Assembly (NCBI RefSeq): GCF_000161455.1 | Contig: NZ_CM000745.1 | Coordinates: forward strand, 669,724 to 733,723 | Source: Bacillus pseudomycoides DSM 12442 | GTDB taxonomy: Bacteria > Bacillota > Bacilli > Bacillales > Bacillaceae_G | DNA: 64,000 nt | Direction of reading: 5' to 3' | Shown: one piece after another, positions 43,538 through 52,116 of the stretch | Numbering within the stretch: the stretch's first letter is position 1 | Layout of the letters: the number at the start of each line of letters is the position of its first letter | Notes under the pieces: generated by a model | What the model was told of the DNA's origin: nothing | The model's input: the letters and a program-made list of their open reading frames with translations, nothing else | Database searches by the model: none | Made by a program: the position numbers and the translations under genes

Positions 43538-44938
43538 TGCTTTTTTTTGTTCACCATTATTTTCTTTGGTCAGTAAATGGCTATTACGTCTAGAGTAGAA
43601 GAAATATACACATAGTCCAATGACAAGCCAAACAGCAAATCCTTTCCAAGTTGTTGCAGAAAGGTTAATCATTAAATAGAGACAACAACAAATTGCAACA
43701 ATTGGTAATATAGGTACGAATGGTGCACGGAAACCTCTTTTTAAATCTGGGTGTGTTTTGCGTAAAATAAGTACAGCAAAGCAAACGAATGTAAAGGCTG
43801 TTAGTGTACCGATGTTCACTAAATTTGCAAGTAGATGTAAATCTAGTAATCCTGCTAATAAAGCTGCTGCAATGCCAGTAATCCACGTATTTAATAGAGG
43901 TATTTTAACTCTTTGATTCACGCGAGCTAATGCTTTTGGAAGTAGCCCGTCACGGCTCATTGCATAGGAAACGCGAACTTGCCCATACATAACGACTAAA
44001 ATAACGGTTGTCATTCCTGTCATTGCACCGACAGCTAATAATCCAGCAATGGTGTCTTCACCAACGAAATGAAGCGCAAAAGCAACTGGATCTGAAACAT
44101 CTAGTTGTGTATAAGGAACCATCCCTGTTAAAACAAAGGATACAATCATATAGAGTACCGTACAAATGAGAAGGGAACCGATAATTCCAATTGGTAAATC
44201 TCGCTGTGGTTTTTTCGTTTCTTCAGCAGCTGTTGCAATGGCATCAAATCCTAGAAAGGCAAAAAATACTGTTGCTGCACCTGTAATAATCCCATCATAT
44301 CCAAATGGTAAAAACGGTGTCCAATTTTCCGGTTTGACGTATTTTGCACCTGCTACGATAAAGGCAATAATCACTGCTAATTTAACTAATACCATAATAT
44401 TATTAATGCGAGCACTTTCGCGTACACCGAAGCTAAGAAGCAGTGTAATAAAAAGTAAAATACATACAGCTGGTAAATCGATTATTCCGCCTTTTCCCAT
44501 TCCAGGGGCTGAGGCGATAATGGCGGGTAGATGAATATTAAATCCGGAAAGTAACGATTGTAAATATCCTGACCATCCGACAGCAACCGCCGCAACTGCC
44601 AGTAAATACTCTAGCATTAAACACCAGCCAACAATGAAGGCAACGACTTCTCCAACTGTCATATACGCATAGGTGTAAACGCTTCCTGAAATAGGGATAG
44701 AAGAAGCAAATTCTGCATAGCAGAAGGCCACACATGCACAGGTAAATGCAGCAATAAGAAAAGATAGCATAATACCAGGACCAGAATGTTTGGCCGCAAC
44801 AATACCTGTTAAGACGAAAATACCTGTCCCAATTACAGCTCCAATTCCTAAAAAGGTTAAATCTAACGCAGTTAACGTTCTTTCTAATTGCCGTGGTGAT
44901 TCAGTAGTAAGTGGTTTTTTTCGTAATAATGATTTCAC
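43535..44938 (-). CDS. APC-family amino acid permease
   Basis: 467 residues from a GTG start with AGGGGAGAG upstream; twelve membrane segments. FLGIGAVIGTGIFVLTG, the hallmark first segment, and FFAFLGFDAIATAAEETKKPQRDLP fit the cationic amino acid transporter subgroup (YfnA-like). Substrate likely an amino acid such as Thr, Ser or a basic one; not resolved. A ~68-bp leader with a terminal inverted repeat lies upstream. Confidence 0.9.
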   Translation of the reverse strand: MKSLLRKKPLTTESPRQLERTLTALDLTFLGIGAVIGTGIFVLTGIVAAKHSGPGIMLSFLIAAFTCACVAFCYAEFASSIPISGSVYTYAYMTVGEVVAFIVGWCLMLEYLLAVAAVAVGWSGYLQSLLSGFNIHLPAIIASAPGMGKGGIIDLPAVCILLFITLLLSFGVRESARINNIMVLVKLAVIIAFIVAGAKYVKPENWTPFLPFGYDGIITGAATVFFAFLGFDAIATAAEETKKPQRDLPIGIIGSLLICTVLYMIVSFVLTGMVPYTQLDVSDPVAFALHFVGEDTIAGLLAVGAMTGMTTVILVVMYGQVRVSYAMSRDGLLPKALARVNQRVKIPLLNTWITGIAAALLAGLLDLHLLANLVNIGTLTAFTFVCFAVLILRKTHPDLKRGFRAPFVPILPIVAICCCLYLMINLSATTWKGFAVWLVIGLCVYFFYSRRNSHLLTKENNGEQKKA

Positions 44939-44968
44939 TTGGACTCTCCCCTCATTCTTCGATTTTCA

Positions 44969-45036
44969 CAACTGCGAATATAATACGAGCCCACTGCAAA
45001 ATAGTCCATAAGCGAATAGAGGCACAGTTGTGTGCT
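44969..45036 (-). promoter_or_regulatory. Structured leader candidate of the permease gene
   Basis: Arms CACAACTG and CAGTTGTG close a 68-base region containing GCTTATGGACTATTTTGCAG; the surrounding TTGACA (about 45088-45093) suggests the region is transcribed before the gene. Not a riboswitch class I recognise. Confidence 0.35.
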
Positions 45037-45179
45037 TTGATAAAAAATCTAGAATTGCTGTAGTCATTTTATTATAATTCAGAATATTTTGTCAAATAAA
45101 ATGTAACAAATAAAATCTTAGATGTAAGGAAAAACTAACACCAAAAATAGATGTATTTTATAAAGTAGGAGAAGATATT

Positions 45180-46307
45180 ATGCTGTTTTATTTTGAAATT
45201 GTCGTTATTTTACTTTGTACGAAATTAGCTGGTGATATTAGTGTTAGACTTGGTCAACCATCGGTACTAGGAAAATTAATTGTTGGAATTATTATTGGTC
45301 CCGCTGTTTTTGGAATTATTAATAGTTCTGAACTTATTGATGAACTTAGTGAAATTGGTGTTCTGTTACTCATGTTTATGGCAGGATTAGAAACTGATTT
45401 GGAGGAATTAAATCGCAATTTGAAATCTTCATTCGCAGTAGCGATGGGAGGTATCATTTTTCCTTTCCTCGGTGGATATTTGGCGGGACTCGCATTTGGG
45501 ATGTTACAATCACATGCTATTTTCCTAGGATTACTGCTCTGTGCAACATCAGTGAGTATTTCTGTTCAAACATTGCGAGACTTAGGGAAAATGAATACAA
45601 GGGAAAGTACAACGATTTTAGGGGCTGCTGTATTTGATGACGTTATCGTTGTTATTTTATTAGCCTTTGTTATGAGTTTTTTAGGCACACAAGATGTGAG
45701 TATTACACTTGTTATCGCTAAGAAAATCATTTTTTTCGTAAGTATTGTTTTCATTGGATGGAAAGTGGTTCCGTGGATTATGAAAATGTTGGTGCCGCTC
45801 CGTGTGTCAGAGGCGTTAATTAGTGCAGCACTTATTATTTGTTTTTCATTTGCTTACTATAGTGAGCAAATGGGGATTGCTGGTATCATTGGTGCATTTG
45901 CTGCGGGGATTGCCATTTCACAAACAACATATAAACACGAAGTAGAACATAAAATAGAACCGATTGCTTATGCGATTTTTGTACCAATCTTTTTTGTTAG
46001 CATCGGGATGGAGATTACATTTCAAGGTATCGGAAACCAAATTTGGTTTATTGTCATCATGACGATTGTTGCCATTATCACAAAGCTAGTGGGATCAGGC
46101 TTAGGAGCGAGGTTAACAGGTTTTAACTTAAAGTCTTCGATTAGCATTGGGGCTGGGATGGTATCGCGTGGAGAAGTAGCACTTATTATTGCAGCAAATG
46201 GACTTGCAGCAAATTTGTTAGCGAAAGAAAATTTCACTGCAATTGTAATTGTTGTTATCCTTACGACGATTATTACACCACCGTTATTGAAGAAGTATTT
46301 TGTGTAA
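45180..46307 (+). CDS. Monovalent cation/proton antiporter (CPA2, KefB-like)
   Basis: 375 residues, twelve or so membrane segments without the C-terminal TrkA-N domain. Typical blocks: LGQPSVLGKLIVGIIIGPAV, MAGLETDLEELN, GAAVFDDVIVVILLAF and GMVSRGEVALIIAANGLA. Exchanges Na+ or K+ for H+. TAGGAGAAG site. Single gene with its own terminator. Confidence 0.92.
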   Translation: MLFYFEIVVILLCTKLAGDISVRLGQPSVLGKLIVGIIIGPAVFGIINSSELIDELSEIGVLLLMFMAGLETDLEELNRNLKSSFAVAMGGIIFPFLGGYLAGLAFGMLQSHAIFLGLLLCATSVSISVQTLRDLGKMNTRESTTILGAAVFDDVIVVILLAFVMSFLGTQDVSITLVIAKKIIFFVSIVFIGWKVVPWIMKMLVPLRVSEALISAALIICFSFAYYSEQMGIAGIIGAFAAGIAISQTTYKHEVEHKIEPIAYAIFVPIFFVSIGMEITFQGIGNQIWFIVIMTIVAIITKLVGSGLGARLTGFNLKSSISIGAGMVSRGEVALIIAANGLAANLLAKENFTAIVIVVILTTIITPPLLKKYFV

Positions 46308-46311
46308 AGAA

Positions 46312-46344
46312 AGGGCTTATCGAATGTCGATAAGTTCCTTTTTT
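46312..46344 (+). terminator. Antiporter terminator
   Basis: CTTATCGA/TCGATAAG stem and an eight-T tail. Confidence 0.85.
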
Positions 46345-46445
46345 TTGATTGTGAAATGTAATATGAACTCAATTGAAAATAGAGTTTCTATGTAGTAATT
46401 GTGTTAAAATTTATGTGTGCTTTAGTACTAGAAGGAGAAAAATGA

Positions 46446-46775
46446 ATGAAAATTACATGGAAAAAAGTTATATGTGTAGTTGTAATTCTTTTAATGTGTT
46501 TGCCATTTACATTAGGAAAAGAATCAAAAGTTAAAGATTTTCCTGTTTCTGTTTTCTCTTCTTATATTGCAGGAGATGATTCGAAAGGATATAGATACAC
46601 TTCCTTTTTGCCTGATGCTGCAATTTGGATAAATGGATGGGAAAAGAAGTGGTCGGAAGGAGAAAGGACGGTCTATCAAAAAGGAGATCGAATTGTAAAT
46701 GTGTTTCATCCTCCTGGTGAAGATGTCTTTTATCTTTATGATTCGCAAGATATGGAATTGGGATATGAAAAATAA
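46446..46775 (+). CDS. Secreted hypothetical protein
   Basis: 109 residues; signal peptide or anchor (about 6-24, LLMCLPFTLGKES), AGAAGGAG site. The mature part is small, aromatic-rich and likely beta (IWINGWEKKWSEGERTVYQK, VFHPPGEDVFYLYDS). It precedes murR by 26 bp in the same direction, so it may be co-transcribed. Not recognised. Confidence 0.6.
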   Translation: MKITWKKVICVVVILLMCLPFTLGKESKVKDFPVSVFSSYIAGDDSKGYRYTSFLPDAAIWINGWEKKWSEGERTVYQKGDRIVNVFHPPGEDVFYLYDSQDMELGYEK

Positions 46776-46801
46776 AAGCAACCGTAAAGAATGGGGGATG
46801 A

Positions 46802-47668
46802 ATGGTGAAACCATCAACGCTACTATTTAAAATAGAAAATCATATGAATCAATTTTCACCAGCTGAAAAAAAGGTTGCTCAGTATATTATGGAGAATGCA
46901 GAAATTGTTCCTAATTTAACGACAAAAGAAGTTTCTAATAATGCAGGATCCAGTGAAGCAAGTGTCGTACGCTTTTGTAAAACGATTGGTATAGGAAGTT
47001 TTAAAGCTTTTAAGTTAGCGCTTGTTAGAGAATTAACAATTGCCGATTATAATATTAATGATTTTTCAGTGATGAACACAGAGGATAGTCCGTTTGATTT
47101 ATTCAATAAAGTTACATATGTCAATAAGGCTGCGATTGAAGCGGGTATTACTGCTATTGATAAAAAAGAGTTAGAAAAAGCAGCAGATGCCATTTTAGGA
47201 GCAAAGAAAATATTATTTTATGGAGTGGGTGGATCAGCTACGCCAGCAATGGATGGAGCGTATAAGTTTACTCGTCTAGGGTTTACGGCTATGATGCTAT
47301 CTGATTTTCATATGATGCTCCCGCTTGTTACTAACTTAAAACAGGGAGATATATTTGTCGCTCTTTCAACATCTGGCCGGACGAAGGATGTACTAGAAAT
47401 GGCGCAATATGCTAGTAGACAAGGTGCTACTGTTATCGCTATTACAAAGCTAGATCAATCGTCTCCATTATATAAAGAATCACATATCCGTCTTTGTATG
47501 CCAGATGTAGAACAAGATCATCGTATTGCAAGTATTGCTTCAAGAATGACGCAACTTAATATAATTGATGCTTTGTATGTGATTACATTTAATAGGATAG
47601 GTAATCAAGTATTGGATAAATTTACAGAAACAAGAGAAGAAGCAGTACGATTACGGAAATTGAAGTAA
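46802..47668 (+). CDS. murR: RpiR-family regulator, MurR-like
   Basis: 288 residues; N-terminal RpiR helix-turn-helix (about 1-77: KVAQYIMENAEIVPNLTTKE, SSEASVVRFCKTIGIGSFK), then a SIS sugar-isomerase domain (about 120-260: ILFYGVGGSATPAMDGAYKF, STSGRTKDVLEMAQYAS) that senses a phosphosugar. Located right before murQ and an EIIBC gene, it should repress the MurNAc genes and respond to MurNAc 6-phosphate. Palindromes lie in the murQ promoter. The ATG at 46802 may be replaced by GTG 46805. Confidence 0.88.
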   Translation: MVKPSTLLFKIENHMNQFSPAEKKVAQYIMENAEIVPNLTTKEVSNNAGSSEASVVRFCKTIGIGSFKAFKLALVRELTIADYNINDFSVMNTEDSPFDLFNKVTYVNKAAIEAGITAIDKKELEKAADAILGAKKILFYGVGGSATPAMDGAYKFTRLGFTAMMLSDFHMMLPLVTNLKQGDIFVALSTSGRTKDVLEMAQYASRQGATVIAITKLDQSSPLYKESHIRLCMPDVEQDHRIASIASRMTQLNIIDALYVITFNRIGNQVLDKFTETREEAVRLRKLK

Positions 47669-47670
47669 AG

Positions 47671-47704
47671 GAAAAGATGAGATGAAACTCATCTTTTTAT
47701 TTTG
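47671..47704 (+). terminator. Terminator after murR
   Basis: AAAGATGAG/CTCATCTTT stem, T-tract; separates the regulator from murQ. Confidence 0.85.
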
Positions 47705-47733
47705 GTTAAATAGACGCAATTTTGTTATAAAAA

Positions 47734-47814
47734 GAAATTTTGTTTCATAAAACGCAATATAAATATTGATTTTAAATTTCGTAAAGTTATAATAAAAGTG
47801 TGAAATTAAATTTC
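47734..47814 (+). promoter_or_regulatory. murQ promoter with two GAAATT-type palindromes
   Basis: TTGATT (47766), 16-bp spacer, TATAAT (47788). A perfect palindrome GAAATTAAATTTC (47802-47814) lies at the expected start and a near copy GAAATTTTGTTTC (47734-47746) upstream. Probable MurR sites. Confidence 0.7.
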
Positions 47815-47829
47815 AAAGAAGGTGAGAAT

Positions 47830-48714
47830 ATGTTAGAGAATTTATCAACAGAACACCGAAATGAAAATACGATGAATTTAGACGAGATGAGCATAAGAGA
47901 AATTTTACAAACAATGAATCGAGAAGATCGTAAAGTCGCTGTAGCGGTTGAAAATGAAATCGAACAAATTGAAAAAATTGTTCAAAGTGTTGTTTCATCT
48001 TTTCAAAATGGTGGACGATTAATTTATATTGGTGCTGGTACAAGCGGACGACTAGGAATTTTAGATGCTGTCGAGTGTCCACCGACATTTGGGACAGATG
48101 AGAAACAGGTACAAGGATTTATAGCAGGTGGATTGAAAGCGTTTACTGAAGCTGTGGAAGGTGCAGAGGATCGAGAAGATCTTGCAGTAGATGATTTAAA
48201 GGCGATTCAGTTAAGTAATAAGGACACTGTTATTGGAATCGCTGCAAGTGGTAGAACACCTTATGTAATTGGTGGATTAAAATATGCAAATTCTACGGGA
48301 GCAAGTACAGCTAGCATTTCCTGTAATAAGGGAGCAGAGATAAGTAAATTTGCAAAAATTAGCGTGGAAGTAGGGACAGGTGCAGAAGTGTTAACAGGAT
48401 CTACACGCTTAAAGGCTGGAACCGCACAAAAGTTAGTACTGAATATGATTTCAACTGCTTCTATGATTGGCGTAGGGAAAGTCTATAAAAATCTAATGGT
48501 TGATGTTCAGTCGACAAATGAAAAGTTAGTCGAGCGTTCCAAACGAATTATTATGGAAGCGACGGGAGTAGATTACAAAGAAGCGGAAGCATATTACGAA
48601 AAAGCAAAGCGTAATGTGAAAGCAGCAATCGTCATGATATTACTACAGTGCGAATATGGGGAAGCACTTGAAAAATTAACAGATGCGAAAGGATTTGTGA
48701 AAAAGGCATTATAA
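47830..48714 (+). CDS. murQ: N-acetylmuramic acid 6-phosphate etherase
   Basis: 294 residues from ATG 47830 (GAAGGTGAG upstream; an in-frame ATG at 47800 has none). SIS-domain lyase with LIYIGAGTSGRLGILDAVEC, IGIAASGRTPYVIGGLKYA and GSTRLKAGTAQKLVLNMIST, all MurQ signatures. It splits the D-lactyl ether of MurNAc 6-phosphate to GlcNAc 6-phosphate and D-lactate in the cytoplasm. 23 bp before the PTS gene; one operon. Confidence 0.96.
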   Translation: MLENLSTEHRNENTMNLDEMSIREILQTMNREDRKVAVAVENEIEQIEKIVQSVVSSFQNGGRLIYIGAGTSGRLGILDAVECPPTFGTDEKQVQGFIAGGLKAFTEAVEGAEDREDLAVDDLKAIQLSNKDTVIGIAASGRTPYVIGGLKYANSTGASTASISCNKGAEISKFAKISVEVGTGAEVLTGSTRLKAGTAQKLVLNMISTASMIGVGKVYKNLMVDVQSTNEKLVERSKRIIMEATGVDYKEAEAYYEKAKRNVKAAIVMILLQCEYGEALEKLTDAKGFVKKAL

Positions 48715-48737
48715 AAAGTGGGGAGGGGGATTTTACA

Positions 48738-50102
48738 ATGAAGAAAGAACAGCGGATGGCAAAAGAGATTACAGAGCAACTTGGGGGAACGAAAAATATT
48801 CATGGTATTGCACATTGTATGACGAGGTTACGTTTAACACTTCATGATGAAAGTAAAGTGAATATGGAGCTTTTGAAAAAAGTAGACGGTGTCATGGGTG
48901 TGATTGAAGATGAAACATTGCAGGTCGTAGTTGGGCCCGGAACTGTGAATAAAGTAGCAGCCGAAATGGAGACTTTGACAGGGGTACGAATTGGTGATGT
49001 TGCTGATTACCACCTTGAAGATCTTGGCCAAGAAATGAAATCAGCAATCAAGAAGAAAAATAATACGCCTGTTAAAAATTTATTGGGAAAAATCGGTAAT
49101 ATTTTCATTCCATTAATTCCAGGTCTTGTTGCATCAGGAATTATAAATGGGGTTGCCAACTTTGCTAAAAATGCGGGGGCAGATCCAAATGCAACATGGC
49201 TGCAAATGTTACTTTTAATTGGCGGTGGTATTTTTACATTCTTAGGTATTCTAGTTGGCTGGAATACGGCAAAAGAATTTGGCGGAACTCCGGTTCTCGG
49301 AGCGATTGCAGGTATTTTAATTTTCAACCCAGCTATGGCAAATGTGAAACTATTTGGTGAAGCAATGGTGCCGGGGCGCGGTGGATTATTCGCTGTAATC
49401 TTTGCAGCATGGCTTATGGTTGTAGTGGAAAGACAAGTACGAAAGGCAGTACCGAATGCAGTGGATATTATAGTGACTCCGCTTATTACGGTATTAGCAG
49501 TGAGCTTAGTAACGATGTTAGCAATTCAGCCAGTGGCTGGTTTCCTATCTGATGGAATTACAAGTGGTATTAACGCAATTTTAAATGTCGGGGGAGCGGT
49601 CGCAGGAGCTGTACTCGCAGGAACATTTTTACCGCTCGTTATGGTGGGACTACATCATGGTCTAACACCTATCCACATGGAATTTATTAATCAAACTCAT
49701 GTAACACCGTTACTACCGGTTTTAGCGATGGCAGGAGCGGGGCAAGTTGGGGCAGCGATTGCTATTTATGTAAAAACGAAAAATAAGCGTCTTCGTAATG
49801 TAATTAAAGGAGCACTACCGGTTGGTTTCTTAGGAATTGGCGAACCTTTATTATATGGGGTCACATTACCACTTGGTAAACCGTTTATTACGGCTTGTTT
49901 AGGTGCAGCTGTTGGCGGTGCATTCCAGGCAGTTATGAAAACGGCTTCACTCGGAATTGGTGTATCAGGATTATCGTTAATTCCGTTAATCGCTGATAAT
50001 AAATATTTATTATATTTTCTTGGTCTTGTCATTGCTTATGTATTTGGTTTTATCTTTACGTATTTCTTCGGGTTTAAAGAGGAAATGGCAGAGAACATAT
50101 AG
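48738..50102 (+). CDS. murP: PTS EIIBC, MurNAc/MurNAc-GlcNAc type
   Basis: 454 residues. EIIB at the N terminus with phospho-Cys 34 region GIAHCMTRLRLTL, then EIIC (about 110-450) with GLHHGLTPIHMEF and GFLGIGEPLLYGVTLPL. There is no EIIA, so it must borrow one, as MurP does. Position between murQ and mupG indicates import and phosphorylation of MurNAc or MurNAc-GlcNAc. GGGAGGGGG site. Confidence 0.9.
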   Translation: MKKEQRMAKEITEQLGGTKNIHGIAHCMTRLRLTLHDESKVNMELLKKVDGVMGVIEDETLQVVVGPGTVNKVAAEMETLTGVRIGDVADYHLEDLGQEMKSAIKKKNNTPVKNLLGKIGNIFIPLIPGLVASGIINGVANFAKNAGADPNATWLQMLLLIGGGIFTFLGILVGWNTAKEFGGTPVLGAIAGILIFNPAMANVKLFGEAMVPGRGGLFAVIFAAWLMVVVERQVRKAVPNAVDIIVTPLITVLAVSLVTMLAIQPVAGFLSDGITSGINAILNVGGAVAGAVLAGTFLPLVMVGLHHGLTPIHMEFINQTHVTPLLPVLAMAGAGQVGAAIAIYVKTKNKRLRNVIKGALPVGFLGIGEPLLYGVTLPLGKPFITACLGAAVGGAFQAVMKTASLGIGVSGLSLIPLIADNKYLLYFLGLVIAYVFGFIFTYFFGFKEEMAENI

Positions 50103-50128
50103 AGAAAGGGATTCCTTTCTCTTTTTTT
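50101..50128 (+). terminator. Hairpin between PTS and mupG
   Basis: AGAGAAAGG/CCTTTCTCT with seven T's; may reduce transcription of the downstream mupG. Confidence 0.85.
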
Positions 50129-50154
50129 CATGATAAGTAGAAGGAGAGATTACT

Positions 50155-51216
50155 ATGATAGGAGTTTCAATATATCTTTCAAAGGACCGGATAGAAGAGC
50201 AAGAAAAATGGTTGAAAACGGTAAGCGAATACGGCTTTACGTCTATTTTTACTTCTCTTCATATTCCAGAAGACGATCCTACAACTTATAAAGAGTTAAT
50301 ACAAATACTTGGGAAGCAAGCGGAAAAATATGAGATGGAACTAATGGTGGATGTTTCACCAAATTCTTTACACCATTTAGGTCTTATGTATGAAAATGTG
50401 GAACAGCTATTAGATTGGGGGATTACTGGGTTACGTATTGATTATGGTATAGATCCGAAACAAATTGCACGTATATCACACAAAATGAAGATTGCATTAA
50501 ATGCTAGTACAATTACTGAATCATTTTGGAATACGCTTCTTGAGGAAAGTGTGAGAGTAGATTGTGTAGAAGCATGGCATAATTTTTATCCACGTCCTGA
50601 AACAGGGCTTGCTAAATCATTTTTACAAAAGCAAAATCAATTTTTGCGTGAATGCGGTATAAAAACAATGGCATTTATTCCAGGTGATGGTGAAAAAAGA
50701 GGACCTTTATATGAAGGGCTTCCTACATTAGAAAAACACCGATATATGCGCCCGCTTGAGGCATATTTGGAACTTGTGGAAGATTGCTTCGTTGATAAAG
50801 TATTAATTGGAGATATAAGTGGGAGTTTACAAAGAGTACAAGAAATTACAAGTGCAAATAAAGGGATTATTCCAATACGTTATAAACCGCTGATTAGTGA
50901 AAGAGAAGTATTAGAAACAGTAGAGCGAGTACATACGAATAGGCTTGATCCAGCGCGTGATGTCATTCGTTCTGTAGAATCAAGAGAAGGAGATACTGTT
51001 ATTTTACCAGCGATGAATACAGTTCAAAGAAAGATAGGGAGTATTACAATTGATAATGAACTGTACGGTAGATATGCAGGTGAAATACAAATCGTTATAA
51101 ATGATCTATCAGAAAATGAAAAGGTGAACGTAATTGGAACGGTTTTCGAGGAAGATCTATCATTATTGTCTTACGTAAATGCAGGAAAGAAATTTGAACT
51201 TATCTCGAAAGAATAG
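50155..51216 (+). CDS. mupG: MupG-family 6-phospho-N-acetylmuramidase, copy 2
   Basis: 353 residues, same DUF871 plan as copy 1 at 26 kb: IGVSIYLSKDRIEEQEKW, LMVDVSPNSLHHLG, LRIDYGIDP, WHNFYPRPETG, and the C-terminal IDNELYGRYAGEIQI. It lies in the murQ-murP cluster and should cut phosphorylated MurNAc-GlcNAc brought in by the PTS, giving MurNAc 6-phosphate for MurQ. AGAAGGAGAG site. Confidence 0.9.
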   Translation: MIGVSIYLSKDRIEEQEKWLKTVSEYGFTSIFTSLHIPEDDPTTYKELIQILGKQAEKYEMELMVDVSPNSLHHLGLMYENVEQLLDWGITGLRIDYGIDPKQIARISHKMKIALNASTITESFWNTLLEESVRVDCVEAWHNFYPRPETGLAKSFLQKQNQFLRECGIKTMAFIPGDGEKRGPLYEGLPTLEKHRYMRPLEAYLELVEDCFVDKVLIGDISGSLQRVQEITSANKGIIPIRYKPLISEREVLETVERVHTNRLDPARDVIRSVESREGDTVILPAMNTVQRKIGSITIDNELYGRYAGEIQIVINDLSENEKVNVIGTVFEEDLSLLSYVNAGKKFELISKE

Positions 51217-51283
51217 AAAATTATTGATGTTTTTTCGAATGTATTTCCACATGTCGAGCCTTGTAGGAGTGCTATTTTTTGTT

Positions 51284-51318
51284 AAACATTATCCGTAAAA
51301 TGGATAATGTTTTTTTAT
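51284..51318 (+). terminator. Terminator of the MurNAc cluster
   Basis: AAACATTATCC/GGATAATGTTT and seven T's. Confidence 0.9.
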
Positions 51319-51336
51319 TTCTATTAAAAAAAGTAT

Positions 51337-51397
51337 TTGACGAATAAAAAGAAACAATGTATTGTTTTGTCTTGTTAATAAAATGTTTATATAACAA
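51337..51397 (+). promoter_or_regulatory. doxX promoter and palindromic operators
   Basis: TTGACG (51337), 17-bp spacer, TATTGT (51360). AACAATGTATTGTT (51353-51366) overlaps the -10, and TTGTTA-N14-TAACAA (51372-51397) follows. A repressor-controlled promoter; the regulator is unknown. Confidence 0.65.
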
Positions 51398-51417
51398 AAC
51401 AAAAAGGAGAGTTTAGA

Positions 51418-51822
51418 ATGAATCAATATATTGGTAATTTAATTATTCGTATTGTGTTAGGAGTTACGTTCTTTGCACATGGCTTAGCAAAGTTTCAATC
51501 AGGTATTGATAATGTAGCAGGTTGGTTTACAAGCATTGGCTTACCAGGTGGTCTCGCATATGGGGTTGCAACATTTGAATTAGTTGGTGGTCTATTATTA
51601 ATCATTGGCTTAGGTGTTAGATATGTGGGATTATTATTTGCTCTTATCTTGGTTGGTGCAATTGTAAAGGTAAACGGAGCAGCTGGTTTATTAGGAGACG
51701 GAAAGAATCCTGGATATGAATTAGATCTTGCATTATTAGCAATGGGTGCGTATTTATTTGTTGTAAAAGCAGAAGGGTATGTAGATCGTTTCTTAAAAGA
51801 AAAAGTACTCAAAGCAAAATAA
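51418..51822 (+). CDS. DoxX-family membrane protein
   Basis: 134 residues, four membrane segments, AAAAGGAGAG site. DoxX pattern FFAHGLAKFQSGI, AYGVATFELVGGLLLIIGLG and ELDLALLAMGAYLF. Relatives (CatD/MhqP/YfiD) in Bacillus are induced by quinones or thiol stress and are membrane parts of redox systems. The palindromic operator fits that kind of control. Confidence 0.9.
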   Translation: MNQYIGNLIIRIVLGVTFFAHGLAKFQSGIDNVAGWFTSIGLPGGLAYGVATFELVGGLLLIIGLGVRYVGLLFALILVGAIVKVNGAAGLLGDGKNPGYELDLALLAMGAYLFVVKAEGYVDRFLKEKVLKAK

Positions 51823-51832
51823 ATTATTATAT

Positions 51833-51882
51833 AAAGCACTGTTCTTTTCTGAAGAAGATTTATGAAAAGAACAGTGTTTTTG
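51833..51882 (+). terminator. doxX terminator
   Basis: Long stem AAGCACTGTTCTTTTC/GAAAAGAACAGTGTTT with TTTTTG. Confidence 0.9.
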
Positions 51883-51924
51883 TATATATCTATTTTGCTG
51901 GGGAATTTTTTGGATATTAAAGTA

Positions 51925-51962
51925 TTGACTTGGCACTTAGTTGTAACTATAATTATTACAAC
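51925..51962 (+). promoter_or_regulatory. Promoter with overlapping palindrome for the MBL-NTF2 operon
   Basis: TTGACT (51925-51930), 17-bp spacer, TATAAT (51948-51953), with GTTGTAA-N9-TTACAAC (51940-51962) centred on the -10. Confidence 0.8.
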
Positions 51963-52019
51963 GGAGTAATTAGCAATGAAGTGTGAGTTGTAAATAGATA
52001 GCATATTTTTTTGGTCTAA

Positions 52020-52040
52020 TTGTAACTATTTCAGTTACAA
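52020..52040 (+). promoter_or_regulatory. Second palindrome before the MBL gene
   Basis: TTGTAACT-N5-AGTTACAA, sharing GTAACTAT with the upstream site and with the hxlR-flanking sites at 57.3 and 57.9 kb. Confidence 0.6.
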
Positions 52041-52116
52041 CTTAGAGTTATTATAACAAGTAAGGAAATATAAAATAATAAAAGTGTAAATGTATATAGA
52101 AAAACGGAGGAACAAC

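Noticed and set aside
44166..44534. 122-codon plus-strand frame within the amino acid permease
   Set aside because: Antisense of the permease, no ribosome binding site, no recognisable domain.
51495..52004. 169-codon minus-strand frame opposite doxX
   Set aside because: Runs through the doxX terminator and the downstream promoter; no start signals.
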